This document shows, piece by piece, positions 1 through 12,287 of a stretch of 64,000 nt of DNA. This DNA comes from Stenocarpella maydis. Taxonomy: Eukaryota; Ascomycota; Sordariomycetes; Diaporthales; Diaporthaceae. Under the pieces are notes generated by a model. The model had not been told where the DNA came from, did no database searches, and saw only the letters and a list, made by a program, of their open reading frames with translations. Made by a program: the position numbers and the translations under genes. The DNA is taken from contig NQMI01000029.1 in the NCBI GenBank assembly GCA_002270565.1, positions 156,521 through 220,520 on the forward strand, in the 5' to 3' direction. Numbering within the stretch: position 1 is the first letter of the stretch; every line of letters begins with the position of its first letter.

Positions 1-3000
1 TTTGAGGAGCAGGAAGGCAAGGAAGGCCGTGGGGGTTTGATTGCCCCAGACAAGAATGCGGGCGACAGGTTCGTTTCCATCATGAGCAGCAGTCCACCCG
101 CAGCACCTGACAGTCCGCCCGCCGTAAAGACGAGCGTCGCTCTTCTGCCTGTCACTTATACACACTGGCTGCCGCGGCCAAGCCTCGGTGGTGGGAACGG
201 GGGACATGTGCTGCTGACACACCCCGAAAGCCGCGGGCACGGCGGGAAGCATTGGGGCTCCTGCTGACCATCGAAAATGCCAGCGAGACACGGCCGGATT
301 TGCGTTTTTCGCGTGCCACAGCATGTGTTTCTCGCGCCGATCTCCGGATTGTGCATGCCTTCGATACTGCAATCATGCATGACAAGGGTGGGCTTGGCTG
401 CACAAGATTTTGAGATGGGGTTATGGCTGTTGACCTGGAGTGGGATCGCATGAGGTTCGTCTGGGATCCTCTTACCTGGTGCGCCGACTGCATTTCTCGC
501 GAGGAAGAAGGTATCGGGCACAGCAGGAGCGCGTGAGTAATGGTGTTTATAGCCAGCCAGTATTAGGCTTGGAGGGGTAGTTGAGGACATTCCCCACGGC
601 CTCAGTGCAACAAAGCCGTTGCAAACCCGCTCGGGCTGCGGTATTCGCGGACGCTCTGCCTTGCCTTTTGGTGGCAGAATTTTCTCCAGGCATGCAGGCC
701 CCATCGAGCCACCGCGGCCACCTGGGGATCCCCTGAGCCATGCAAAGTGAATATGGAAATAGGGGCTTTGCCGCCCGACGGCCCTCCTTGGTTTGGCGAA
801 AGAACTCTGGCAGAGACAGTCATGTTCTTTGGCGCCGGTCCAGGACGTGGCCTAACTCGCGACTGTCAACATTCTCATTCCGGGCGTCAAATTGTACCTG
901 GAAGGCAGGAAGACAGGCCGCAGCATTGTAGTATTTCTGTAACAGTCAGTGCTAGGACAGCGAAACCTCGGTATTTCGTACTATGCCGTTCTTGACAGAG
1001 GCTAGAGAATCTCGCCCACTTTCCACACAATCCTTCCCGTCCGGCCATCACTCCTGATGGGCCGGACCACGTGCGATCAGAATGACCGTTTGGCGTCCGG
1101 ATCTGGGGCCGCCACCCAGGAATTCAAGCACCAGACCGTCTCGAGGAAGTTAGGGTGCCATCCGGGGGATGGGCCCGTTTTCTGTTTGTTGTAGCGTTCC
1201 ATCATGAGACGAAATTGCCGAGTGGTACAATGTGCCCCAGACTTGTCCTTGTGAGTCCGCTGCATCCCCGCCAAACGAGATGCAGCCAACATGTCGTACC
1301 ATGGCGGTATTCAAAGCTGGCCCCGTAACACTCTGGCCTTGTCCAACCAGCGAGGGATGATGCAGGGAGGAGCACATCACAGCTGGATGCACTTGCATCT
1401 GACCCATTAGCAGGGCCGTTGGTCCTGACAGGCGGGCGGGCGAGGGTTACATCGCGAGCTGTGTGGTTAGTGACAAATCCGTGTTCCCAGTGACCGCGCT
1501 CGCCAAAACGATGGCCAGGCGCTGCTGGAGGGCCAGGCTGACAGCCGCTGTTGGCCTGTACCCTAGGTGCTTGCAACGCGGTGCAATATTGCGCGACACG
1601 GAGACTGGGAGATAAGGAGACCGAGGCGCTGGCTCCACCACGAGTCAGGCTGCGAGTTTGCTGCGGATATAGCACGCTACTGGAAAGCCCTTGGGCCTCA
1701 GTGACAGCGGAATGATGGTGTGTGTCGTCGAGAGGTGTTGTCGGGAGGCGAGGGTTAGCCTCCAACGTCGGTGAGCTTATGTGAACCCCTGTTCCTTGAC
1801 TCTGTCCATGCTTCCCGCTCTTGACAGGAAATGTGGGGCTCACAGTTGCCCAGCCCAGCAGCGCTGCGGTTTCTTGGGTACCCTTGAGCCCCAAACGGGC
1901 GTGGCCTGCTTGACATTCACACCGATGACCAACAAGAGGAGTCATCCAGGGGCAGCATGGAATGGCGCCAGTGACCACATACACGTGTACTCTGCGGTAT
2001 GCAAGCCTCCACGATGTACCCTCCGCTAGCCTGTGGGTCGTTGAGCTGCCTCGAGCCCTGTCGGCTCCGCAGGGGCATGGCTCTTTGCGGTATCGTCTTT
2101 CGGATGGCGGAATCCATACCGAACGGCCAAATGAGCGCAACATTAGGGTGGAGACCAAGCCACGCGACGTGGTGTATCATGCCATTATTGCGCTTAGCCA
2201 GTACCCGGACGCAGTGGCTGGTCATCGTGGGATCAAGTCTCCACGCACGCTAAGGATTTGGTAGGGTCTGGGCCCGGAGGTCGTGTGAAACCTCGTATGA
2301 GCCGAGCTCATCGCCTTCCTTATTCACGGGCACGGGAAAGGAGAAATAAAGTTGTCGCGGGCCGGGTTCGTGGCAGGAGTATTCTCGGCGATTCTACATT
2401 TGAACCCCTGAGCCCGGGACACTAGAATGCAGCGATTGTGCAATATCGAATACCGAACGAGGCCTGGCTCTTGGTGCATATGAGAAAGCCAGGGCTTTAC
2501 ACTCCGTCCTGAGACAGGCATGTCTGCCACCACTGGTGTGTTTTGTTGCACCTCGTGCACACCGTGCAACTAGCCCGAACCCCTGGAACCGAAACGACGC
2601 ACCCCCAATGCTGACATGAGGGGCTTCCTCACAGGGTCGAACTCACCAAAACCAGCCAAGCTGCAAGCCACCATCACCATCTTCACGTGCGTGAGGTGGC
2701 GGCAAGGGCGAAGGTGTGCCGAGCTGTGGGTATGGTATCTGAGAAGTCGACCCGCCGCCTGGGGAAATGATTGATCGGGATCAGTCAGTCTCAAAAAGCC
2801 ACAGATTCATCATTTCCCCAATCCGGCGCTCCACCATGGGGGACCAGGGTTGGCACCAGACCCGGTGCAGTGGTGCGCCCATCAACAGGTAATGGTGGCC
2901 ACATGATGAGCGAAGCACGCATACCCTCTTCGCTGTGCCCTTTCAGGGCGGCTGCTCGGCAACAGAGGCCGTCGAGACCGGTAAAGGCCCGCGTTGGTGT

Positions 3001-6000
3001 GGGCTTGGGAGGGCTGAAAAGCCGATGTGAGTGACTCGAGGTCCGGGGAAAGCCATTTTTCAAATTGACATGTAAAAGTGACCTCGGTAGCTGCCGAATT
3101 ATGAGATCTACTGTGATCTGAGGTCAGTGCTGCATGCCGAAGGGGTCTGTTTGCTGATCCGGGAAATCAGAAGCTATGGATGTCTCCATAGTCGAGGCAA
3201 GAACTACTAGCACAGTCCGAAATGTATCCGTTTGCAACACCTCGTGGGCAAAATGGTATGGGCACTCCCACTAGCTGAAATATACTTCTCGACTAGGAGT
3301 GGCGACCAGGTAGCCCGATGTTAATTGCATTAAACAAAAAAAAACTTGTCGATGTGCGGCAACGAGGCGATGCGCGATGCAAGTTGGAAAGCTCCGCGCT
3401 GGTGGCTGTAGACTAGCACGCTTGATCGGAGTATTTATTCGAAATATTATAGAGCCGCCCAACGCAGCCGGGTTTGTCAAGGAGGTTGTTGGTCTGGTAG
3501 CAGAGAGAGAGATGGTCTCGGGTTGAGAACGGAGTCTGACCTAGAACACATCAGCTCTGCACATGAACAAAAACTCGGGCTCGGTGAGCGCGTAACCAGA
3601 TTCCCAAGGCCGCGGCAAACTAGAAGACTGAAAGTAAATCGCAACGAAAGGGTTCCTTGCATAAGGAAGCAAGGTCGACGAGGGAGTACAAGCAGCCTTG
3701 TTATGATGTGGTGTCCTAACTGGGTTTGCCCCCGTGCTAAGTTGGAAGGATCGGACGAACGACCGGGGCTAGTTGAGAAGTGGAAGCTGAAGTGTCCCGG
3801 GGACGCACTGCGGCGGTCCGGCAGATCATACCCGGTATTTCCATGTCCTAATACACATAAGACGGTTGGTGCAAGTACCATACAGGGATGGCGCTGCTTA
3901 CCAGGCTACCAAACCTGGTGGGTTTCCCAGAGGTACCCCTTCCCCCTTTGCAACCCAGGACTGATGGATTCTGCAGTGCCCAGTCAAGATCCCACATCTG
4001 GGCTGCTGTTGGGGCTCGTGCCACCATACTTCAGCGGCCATCAGCCGGCCCTGCCATGCAAAGGTGAGAGAGCGACAGAGAGACGTATCGTTGCGCGTGG
4101 AGGACCTGGATGGCAGGCTAGCTGTTGGCTGTTTGTCTGTCGAGGACGGGGCAGAACGTGCAGTAAGCGAGCAGGTGACCACTCGGGATTGAGGCCCACT
4201 GCTACAGTGTGTAATATCGCGCCGTCCCGTCACTGCAGCGCTAGGGAAGGAGAGATGGCAATGGCGGACGAGCTGATGAGGTGCGGTCTATGGGCCCGGA
4301 TCTTCAAGCATCACTGTGCTGTCTGTCACTGTACTGACTGGTTTTGTCGCCTGGGGAAATGTTCCGATATGGCGCCGGGCTGGCCGTCTGCCAAACGGAT
4401 GGAACGGGCTGCTCTGGTTCGTTCCGAGGCTGTTCCCGTCGGCCTGGCTTGGCGGCATGATTGTACCGTGGGCGACTCACAGCAGGTGGAATGCCCCCGC
4501 GCTTCCGCAGTGGCTGGCGGTGGCGACGCTTCTTTCGCGCAGACCAGATCTGGGTTGTACCGGCTCTGATCTTTTCCTCCTTTCTTTTCCCCCTTGCAAT
4601 TTCTTTTGCTTTACTTTTTCTTCAAAGTATGTATATAAATATATATGTTTGTGTGTGTGGATGAAGAGCAGGCCGTGATGAATGAGGTGGCTGGGTGGGC
4701 GGCGTCATGGCGTTGTGACTGATCAAATGTCTCCCGTCTGAATCGAAGAGGCATGGAGATCGAGATCAAAACTCAAATGTTTGCCGACCCACAAACACAA
4801 ACGGGGTTTTTTTGCCTTAGCGAAGGAAGCAGGGAAGGCAACCGCCGAATGGAGGGCTACAGGCATGGATGTGGGGGGCAGGAGGGGGGTTGCAGGCGAA
4901 GGTGGAGCCTTGGTCAACGGTTTCTTCGGGTTGGTGGGGATCGTACATGGCACCTGTCCGAGTAGGCTGGTAGGCTAAGCTGGTTGGACGATGCTAGCAC
5001 AATAGTGTACTGTACATGTGCTGACGGGAGAACCAAAGCCCGGTTTGCCGAACGAAGGGCATGGGCGGGCAGAGAAGGGGCAGCGTGGCGCGGCTGCTTG
5101 GATGTTTGGTGATGCTAGTATGTATGTCTGGTAAATATGGCTGTACCTGTATGCACTGCCTGTATGCAGACACTACCCAAGTATCGACCAGCCGTGAATG
5201 TCCGCCAGTGCAGTCTTGTTCTGATTGACGCGAATTGCAGGTCATGCCAAAATAGTGTACAGTAGAAATTCAAGCGAGTCGAGTCGAGTCAAGCACGAAG
5301 TGTCAGGGGCCTCGAGAGTGATCGTCGGGTCCCTCGAGATTGCCTTTTGACTCGTCGCTTAATCTCCAGACCCGCAGAGAGGGGGCATGGGACGGGAGGG
5401 GGTGTGAGCCAGCAAGTGAGTAATTAAGTGACCTCGAGAGCGACCTCATGAGGTAGGAGAAGCATCATCACCAGGCAGGCAGGCAGTCCTTTCCCCCAGC
5501 ACTCAGACCTTGCTCTCCAAGCAGAGAGACTGCAAGCGCAACAGACGGGTGACGGGTGACAGGGACCCCTGACGTAGTGTACCTACTCAGCCGCTCTGCA
5601 AAAAAGCCGCTGGTAACTCCAAGTCTCACCAAAACCCTTCTTGTTAGTATCACAATTATCTCACAATCGCACCGCTTTTGTTTGATTTTTATTATACACA
5701 GATATCAAGGAGAAGTGTCTGATTTAAATGATGTTAATATATCTGCTAGTATTGGTGGTTGTGGTGGTGAAATAGCTGGTTTAGTTGCGTGATCCGGATT
5801 CGGGTACTTAGCTAGCGGCGGTTTTTTTGTAGAGCGGCTGCTACTTAGTACACTACATTACACTAGGCAGTGCACTACAGTAGTCCTGCCGCCTGGTGCC
5901 AGTCCAGCCGTCCAGCCTGTCCTGGCACATTTGTACGCCTGCACGCCTGGGAGCAGGGATGAGACTCAAGGTGGAGCTACCCGAGCTGGTGGGAAGCGAG

Positions 6001-9000
6001 GGGCACTGAGGTTTGATTTCTCTGCTAATATACCCAGCTACCCGTACTCCGTACAATATACTTACTACAATAGGTACTCCGTAGTGTAGCTACTGGGCAC
6101 TTTTTCGAGAGAGAGCTTTTTGTGCCGGGGTTTCCTGGCTAGGCTCGGCTTGGCATGGCTGGGCTGGGCTGGGCTGAGCCAGCGGCTGCATACTACACTA
6201 CCTGGGTAGGTATGTTGTCTACCCCGTACACCATACATACCATTTATGTAGACTACCTCAGGCTGGCAGCTGGCTGCGAAGAATCACCCACTCACTCAGC
6301 CCGTCCTAATACATGCATACCATGGTAATAGTAATGCACACGAGAATAAATCCGCAAACCCACAAATCCCCCTCTACTACGGTACATATTGTACATTGGT
6401 ATTTACACCCTCTGCACAGACGATCCAATTGGTCCGACCCGGCTCACTTCTCCTCCTCCCTTACTCGCTTGTTCAGCAGCAGCAGCTAATAAAGTGGGGT
6501 ATTTCTTTTCCCCTTCTTCTTTTCTTCTTTGACTTACGGCCGGCGTCTGCCAAAGCACCTCCAACCGCCCGTGGTGTGCCTCTGGACCGACTATCACCAT
6601 CGTCCTGTCGCCATAGGACCGGTCGTTGCCGCAAACCCTTCTCTCCACCACGGCCCAAGCACCCAGTCCTGACAGTACACTACCGACACCGACACCTTCC
6701 TGTCCAGCCCAGTTCCGCTCCCATTCCAACAGAGATCCACAGGGCCGCAGGTGTGGATTCTCGACTCTGGGCCATGCGTACTATGTACTGGCACAGGCCT
6801 CTCGTCGCCAATCTGGGCATAGCCTGTCCCCAGAGTCTCACACCAGGGCCCTTGTCGGAGCCAGGGCACCATTGGCCACACCTTCACACCAACTCGTGTG
6901 AAGACCTTGCCAGGCTTGCCCATCTCGCAGACCAGGCGAGCCTGCTTGTCTCGGCCACGACCACAGCCCATCCTGCAACCCTGCCGTGCCTGCGCTCTTT
7001 TCTCTGCGGAACCTCCCAGTCCCGCAGCTCCTGGCTGCGATCGGGGACGTTTGACTGATGGTGGTCCACTCTTGCATGCTCACCATAGTACGACTGCAAA
7101 CGGTGCGAGAAGACAACGTCCTCCCGCACGAGTGTTGCAAACGAAGCTGCTGCGTCGTCGACCCTCATGTGTCGCGCCGATGCTGGTGCTCATATGGCCC
7201 CGCGCAAGCCAGGCTCTGGCTCTGCTCTGGCTCTGCCTTTTGCTATACTACAAGTACAGTCAGTGTGGTCTCGGCCATCTTGGGAAATCCCCGTTTTCGC
7301 CGTTTGCGGTGGCTGCAGCATGATCCTCAACCAGCCAAACTTGGCTCCCCCCTCGCTCTGCTTATCCTCCACGCTCAGCATCAAGTACTCTCGTACCACA
7401 GGCCCTTGTCTCGTACCCGGACAAGTCTGCCTGTATTACCGCAGGCGCCACCGTGCCGGCTCTTCTATCACCCACGCATGTCGAGGCATGCCATGCCATG
7501 CGCCGTCTGGGAGCTTAAGAAGCTCGACAACGACGTGCCTCATGCCGCATGCTCAGATCAGTTTCCTGGGTCCCCTCGACATGCTGACTGGCGGGTGAGC
7601 TGCGAGGCGGAGGCACGAGCAAGTAGCTCGGGTGCGAATAGCATGTCCAGGACCTCAGCAAGTCAGGAGCCCTGCCTTCCACAAGCCGGAACTGCTCACC
7701 CGGTCCGCAAGTATCAGCAATTGTCTTGCTTTTTCTTCTACCTCTGCTAGATCCCCTCTCGTCACTGTGCGACTCGCCAGCCAATATGGGCGCGCTGTAT
7801 GCCCATCGAGCCTGGCATGTACATGCTGCAGCCCGCCATGCATCAGGCAAAGCCCATCCCACATCCTCGTCCAGTCGCCGTGTTCCCCACTCAAACACAG
7901 GCTCTTGTTGGACCACCGAGACCACCTCCCCCGTTCTCCCCCAGCACGTACAGTTACGGAACGAGGTGTCATCACACCCGTCCTTGACTGACGTTATTAT
8001 AACCAGGGCTTCCCGTTTGGCATAATCCCCATCTCTACGGCACCCTGCCTGGCCAGACCAAGCCCAGGTTACCACCGTCGCCTTCGCGGCTCCTCCCCTA
8101 TCGAACCTTGCAGAGATCCATCTGATGCTGTTGCTCCCCGGCTTTATAGAACAAGAAGCATAGTCTCCGCCCCGGTGAAGATTTGAAGATCCAGCACCAG
8201 TCTCCCGGCCCATTCTACGCACTGGGCTCTCAGGCTCTGTCTCGAATCCCCACTGTCTCCTGCATGGGACAAGGGTCTGGGTAGCCCGCGGATACCTTTC
8301 TGTTTATCTAAGTTTCCATCCTTGCCAACCACAAGGGACTCACTCCATCACACGTACAGCACATATGGTGGCACTCACAATCTGCTCGACCTACATTACA
8401 TGCTCCTTTCCTCTCAGTCAAGCCCACCTTCTTGGCCCATCTTTCGTCCTTTTCCTTGCCGTCCGCCGAGAAAGAACCAGCTCCTACCAACTCCGAAAGG
8501 GTCAGTCGCTCCCCTCGGCCCCGGTAATAACAGCCAACGGAAAGCATCCCCATCCCGTTTGCCGTCGCAGGCGCCAGTATAGGTCTATCGTTTCCCGTCA
8601 TTTCACTTCTCGTGCTGTTCAGTCTGCCGTCACGGTTGGCGGACAGAGGCTGATAGGCCCTGGGCACAGGCGACCGAGGGGCATACTGTCTTTCCGCTCT
8701 CAGTTGTCGACTACGGACTCGATTTCAGTCCATGTCAGCCTTGGGCTATACTACTCGACATTGTCCGTTGGTACCTCGTCCGACAAACTCCGCCCCATCT
8801 GCCATCTGCCGCGAACACCGGGCCACTGTGGTGAGCATCGATTGGGCTGCCAAACACGACAGTAGAGACAGCCCGCTCATCTCTTTCCTTCACAACTCAT
8901 TAAACGGGGTTGTGCGGTTTGGTGCAGTCGAGTTCTGTCTGTCCCACTCGATCCTTGCGCAACACTATAACTTTGCCCGACCACCCCCCGAGGTTATTCC

Positions 9001-10207
9001 AACATCTGTTCATACATCCGTTTGCTCAGGCTTGGTTCCGGCCCCGTCTCTTCTCGGCTCGGCCTGTCCCTCCCTGGAAGTACAACTTTACTCTTTTATT
9101 TCTGCGGTAGCGACGTCGAAGGGCTGAGTCAATTGTGGTATTGGACCAGGCCCCCCTTGGCTCCTGCGCTCAGGACACTCGTTGTCATTTCTCGTGCTGA
9201 GGGGGCGTTGTGGGTAAGTGGCGAGCAGCTTTCCGATGTTTCACAGCCGTACAGCAGACAAAGACTGTGACGCCCGCCTCTCCTGGAAAAGTTATAACAG
9301 CAAATTGATGCGTCTACCCAAACAGCTGTGCAAGAACCAGCAATCCTGGGATTGTCCGCGGCAGCACCGTCTGATCTGACACAGGCCCAGCATTCTGTCT
9401 TTGTTGCCGACCGGCCTCTCTGTCACTTTAATAATCACCTTCAGCAAGGCAGTACCCAGAGGCTTGATACCGTCGATCGTGTCATCACCAGGGTGTCAGT
9501 CTGGTGCATAACCGCTTCCTGTCATACTCGGGCTTCAGCAAGCTTCCGCTCCAACAGACACGCAAGACCTGTGCCATCGATCTGCGGTCTAACCTCGACT
9601 TGGCTGCTGTCAAGAAATTCGCCGTCTGTCGGGAGGGCAACCAAGGCGTTTCGGCAGTTGTTGTCTTCAGGTACATGCCTGCTTCTCCTTGACCTCCCCC
9701 CCCCCTACCCTAGACCTACCCTCGCACATATATGAGCCATCCACGCCACTCGAGCTTGCTTCCTTGCCAGGACAGGTCAGGCGAGATCAGTCACAATCAT
9801 TCGTCGGCCATTCATTCCATTCACTTGAACCAAGACTCTAGTCTAAACTCCTTGCACAATCCTCTATTCATTTTGGTATTGGCTGTCGCCTGTCTCACCG
9901 GCAATTTGAGTAACTCAGTAAACAAAACTTCAGGAAAGCCAAAAGGAAATCGAGCAGGGTCCGGCTTTCGTCCAACCCATGTCGTCGTGCATCTCTTTCA
10001 GCCTCACCAATACTGCAAGCCATTACTGACCAGCTTCTAGTTGGATGGATGTTCCGCATTGCTGTTGTCTTTGAGACGTGTGGCCGCTTAACACCGCATA
10101 TAAAACCACCAGCGCGGAGTCAAAACGTGTCTTTCCCTGTCACATTCACGCTGTGCACTGAGCCTTTCTGATCATTCACTTGCAACACACATCTCAGCTT
10201 CGTGAAG
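1..10207. other. Gene-poor region, no supported protein gene
   Basis: No open frame here shows a family motif, sustained GC-rich third positions or a joinable exon structure. The longest frames (1202-2158 minus, 3523-4569 plus) read as Trp/Cys/His/Arg-rich chance translations. From about 6.4 kb to 10 kb the + strand becomes C/T-rich, as fungal 5' leaders often are, but it contains many ATGs, so it is not one simple leader. An AT-richer patch lies at about 5640-5790. Short simple repeats occur, for example three copies of GAGTC near 5276 and GCTGG copies near 6160. A pyrimidine tract with a TATATAAATATATAT stretch lies at about 4565-4650. The region may hold regulatory DNA or a non-coding transcript for the gene that starts at 10208; this is inference. 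Confidence 0.6.
10099..10105 (+). promoter_or_regulatory. TATA box of the YDR124W-like gene
   Basis: A TATAAAA heptamer lies 109 bases before the ATG at 10208, in a GC-rich setting, and is followed by a C/T-rich stretch that would serve as a short leader. Its spacing suits a core promoter. The transcription start was not observed. Confidence 0.5.
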
Positions 10208-12287
10208 ATGGTTCAGCCGGGCCACCCATCTCGCATTTGGCATCCTGCCGACAGGATGCCAGCCCGGATCCCGAATGATCCCATATACGAGAAACGAGTT
10301 CCTATGGTAAGAAGATAAACAGGGTGGTCTCGCAGACAGACGCTAATGTGACCTCCAGGACATCTGCACAATGTTCGATGAATATTGCAACATCCCACTT
10401 AAGCATTTTATCATGGCAGGCATCAGAGACGACGGCCAACTTGTGAGGTTCACCGGGCCACAAGAAGCTGCGACTTCCGAAGTGCTATCCAAGTATATCG
10501 ACCTCGAAGGGTATCAGAAATGGTACGCCACTGGAAGGATGATGCCAAGTAAGCAAACCTCATGCCGAAGTGGTTCGCGACAGTTTGCTGACGGTCTTCT
10601 TGCTACAGCCCTGAGTCCTTCATACGAAGAAGGCTATCTTGTGCACGGTGAGCCAGCTCGGTCCCACATGACCTCCGCATACGGTGGCCGTCGACAATAT
10701 GACAGGCGGCGCACCCAGGGTCTCATTGGTTACGACGACGAACCCTGTTATAACAGGACCCGGAAGAGGCAGAGGGGCGGCCTGTCCGGCAGGAGGGACG
10801 TCGCGTTGGAAGATGACCTGCCAGCAGTCCAGGTGGTGCTCTCAAAGAGGGGAATCAGAGTCGGCAACAAGGAGGAGGTCTGGAAGTTCTGCGACCAAAG
10901 ATTCAAGAACATACAACAGACTGCCTGCAAATTGATTGCCAAGGCATGGGTCAAACTGATCGCGCCAAAGAAGCAGTCTAATCACCCTTACACCGGTGCA
11001 GACGCGAAGGCCCCTGACTGGTGGCCGAAGCCTTGGGGTACGTCGCGAGATGAGAAGGTGCGGCACAAGGAGCCTGATCACCTCTATAAACCTGGTAAGT
11101 CACACGGACTTCTGCTGGTTGGCAGACGTGGAATCTGATATGAGACAGAGCGTGTCTATCTTTTAAACCATATTCTTCACATGATCACGGAGCCGAACCA
11201 CTTGCAGCACAAGGACATCCAGAAGCACGGTCTGAATGTTAGCAAACTGGAGGAGGCTACCTTCGAGGCACTCGGGAGCTTCTTTGGGGATGCAGAGAAC
11301 CCTAACAATGCCAAAAAGAAGCCGTATCTCAGGGAGATCTTCAAAGTAGCTCGTTACGAAGAGCGTTACAAAAACGGGGAGATAGGTACGGCGAACATTC
11401 AAGCTGCCCTGTTTTGGAGATGCTAATGCTAACCGCCCGAAGACGCCGAGTATGAAGCCATGGTCATGGCCGATGACAAGGTTCCTGATAATTATCAGTC
11501 TGACGATGACGATGACGACGTTCCCAAAGACGACGACGATGCCGACCAGAACCCTGCATCGGCGACCGATCCAACCCCGAAACCCGCAGATCACCACCTG
11601 CTGGTAGCTCCCAGTAGCGAGCCGAGCCCAGCTGGTAACTTGCAGGGTGGGCCATTCTTAGGAGACCTTCCAGTTCGCGGCCACCAATACCATCACCAGT
11701 CCTCGATCCTGCAGCCAAATTTCGTGGAGGGCAGTTCTATGGGCAACCAGTCCGCGATCCAGCAAGCCACCGGAATGCCGCTACAGGAGAACTTTCCGGA
11801 CCCCCATGCCTCAAGCCGGCGTCCATCTCTGTATGCCTCGCCATCTGAATATGGCAGCGCAACCACTTCGGGCTTGTACCAGGGCTGGCCGGCGACGAAC
11901 CCGCCGACCACACCATCCATGTACTCAACCTTTGATAACCAGCAACAGCAGGCACATCAGTCAGGATCCTACGTGCATCAGCAGCCTGTTCCGCTCGCAC
12001 AGAACGCACAGTATGTCGAGACAGCCTCTTTCGATAACATGCAGCGAGGCTCTTACGACCCGGGCCCCGCGAGTATCTATCGGACAGCCAGTGTCCCCCA
12101 GAGCTCGGTCAATTCGCATCCGACACAGGGCTTCCCAAATTACCTCCCGCCGCAGCACGACCCCAGGAGCATACCCGGGCCCACCTTGAAGATGGAATCG
12201 CTGGGGCGGGGCCAGTTGCACGATGAAGGGGCCAGTAATTTTGAGTATGCAGGGAACAAGAACCACCACAAACGCTGGGACTCGTGA
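10208..12287 (+). CDS. YDR124W-like helical-bundle (DUF2841-type) protein
   Basis: Five exons join cleanly: 10208-10306, 10359-10548, 10609-11094, 11149-11385 and 11443-12287. They give 618 residues. All four introns are GT-AG; the last has a TGCTAAC-type branch site. The middle third carries the signature I associate with the fungal YDR124W-like helical-bundle family: a run around FKNIQQTACKLIAKAWVKLI followed by PKKQSNHPYTG and a WWP motif. An acidic Asp-rich stretch (about residue 345) follows, then a Gln/Pro/Ser-rich disordered tail. The family is poorly characterised; related fungal proteins are often treated as nuclear or regulatory, so a regulatory role is only inference. Exon 1 was chosen because it starts at an ATG and its splice phase matches exon 2. 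The gene stands alone between two gene-free gaps. Confidence 0.85.

Noticed and set aside
1202..2158. 318-codon open frame on the minus strand
   Set aside because: No motif, many Cys/Trp/His and mixed third positions; reads as chance translation.
2625..2655. GTTCGACCC-type B box on the minus strand
   Set aside because: The flanks do not form tRNA stems.
3523..4569. 348-codon open frame on the + strand with a Cys/His-rich end
   Set aside because: The CAVCHCTDWFCRLGKC stretch is not a spaced zinc motif I recognise, codon bias is absent and no splice partners fit.
6396..7750. Overlapping + strand frames of 220-230 codons
   Set aside because: They translate pyrimidine-rich DNA (Pro/Ser/Arg/Leu-rich) and show no family similarity.
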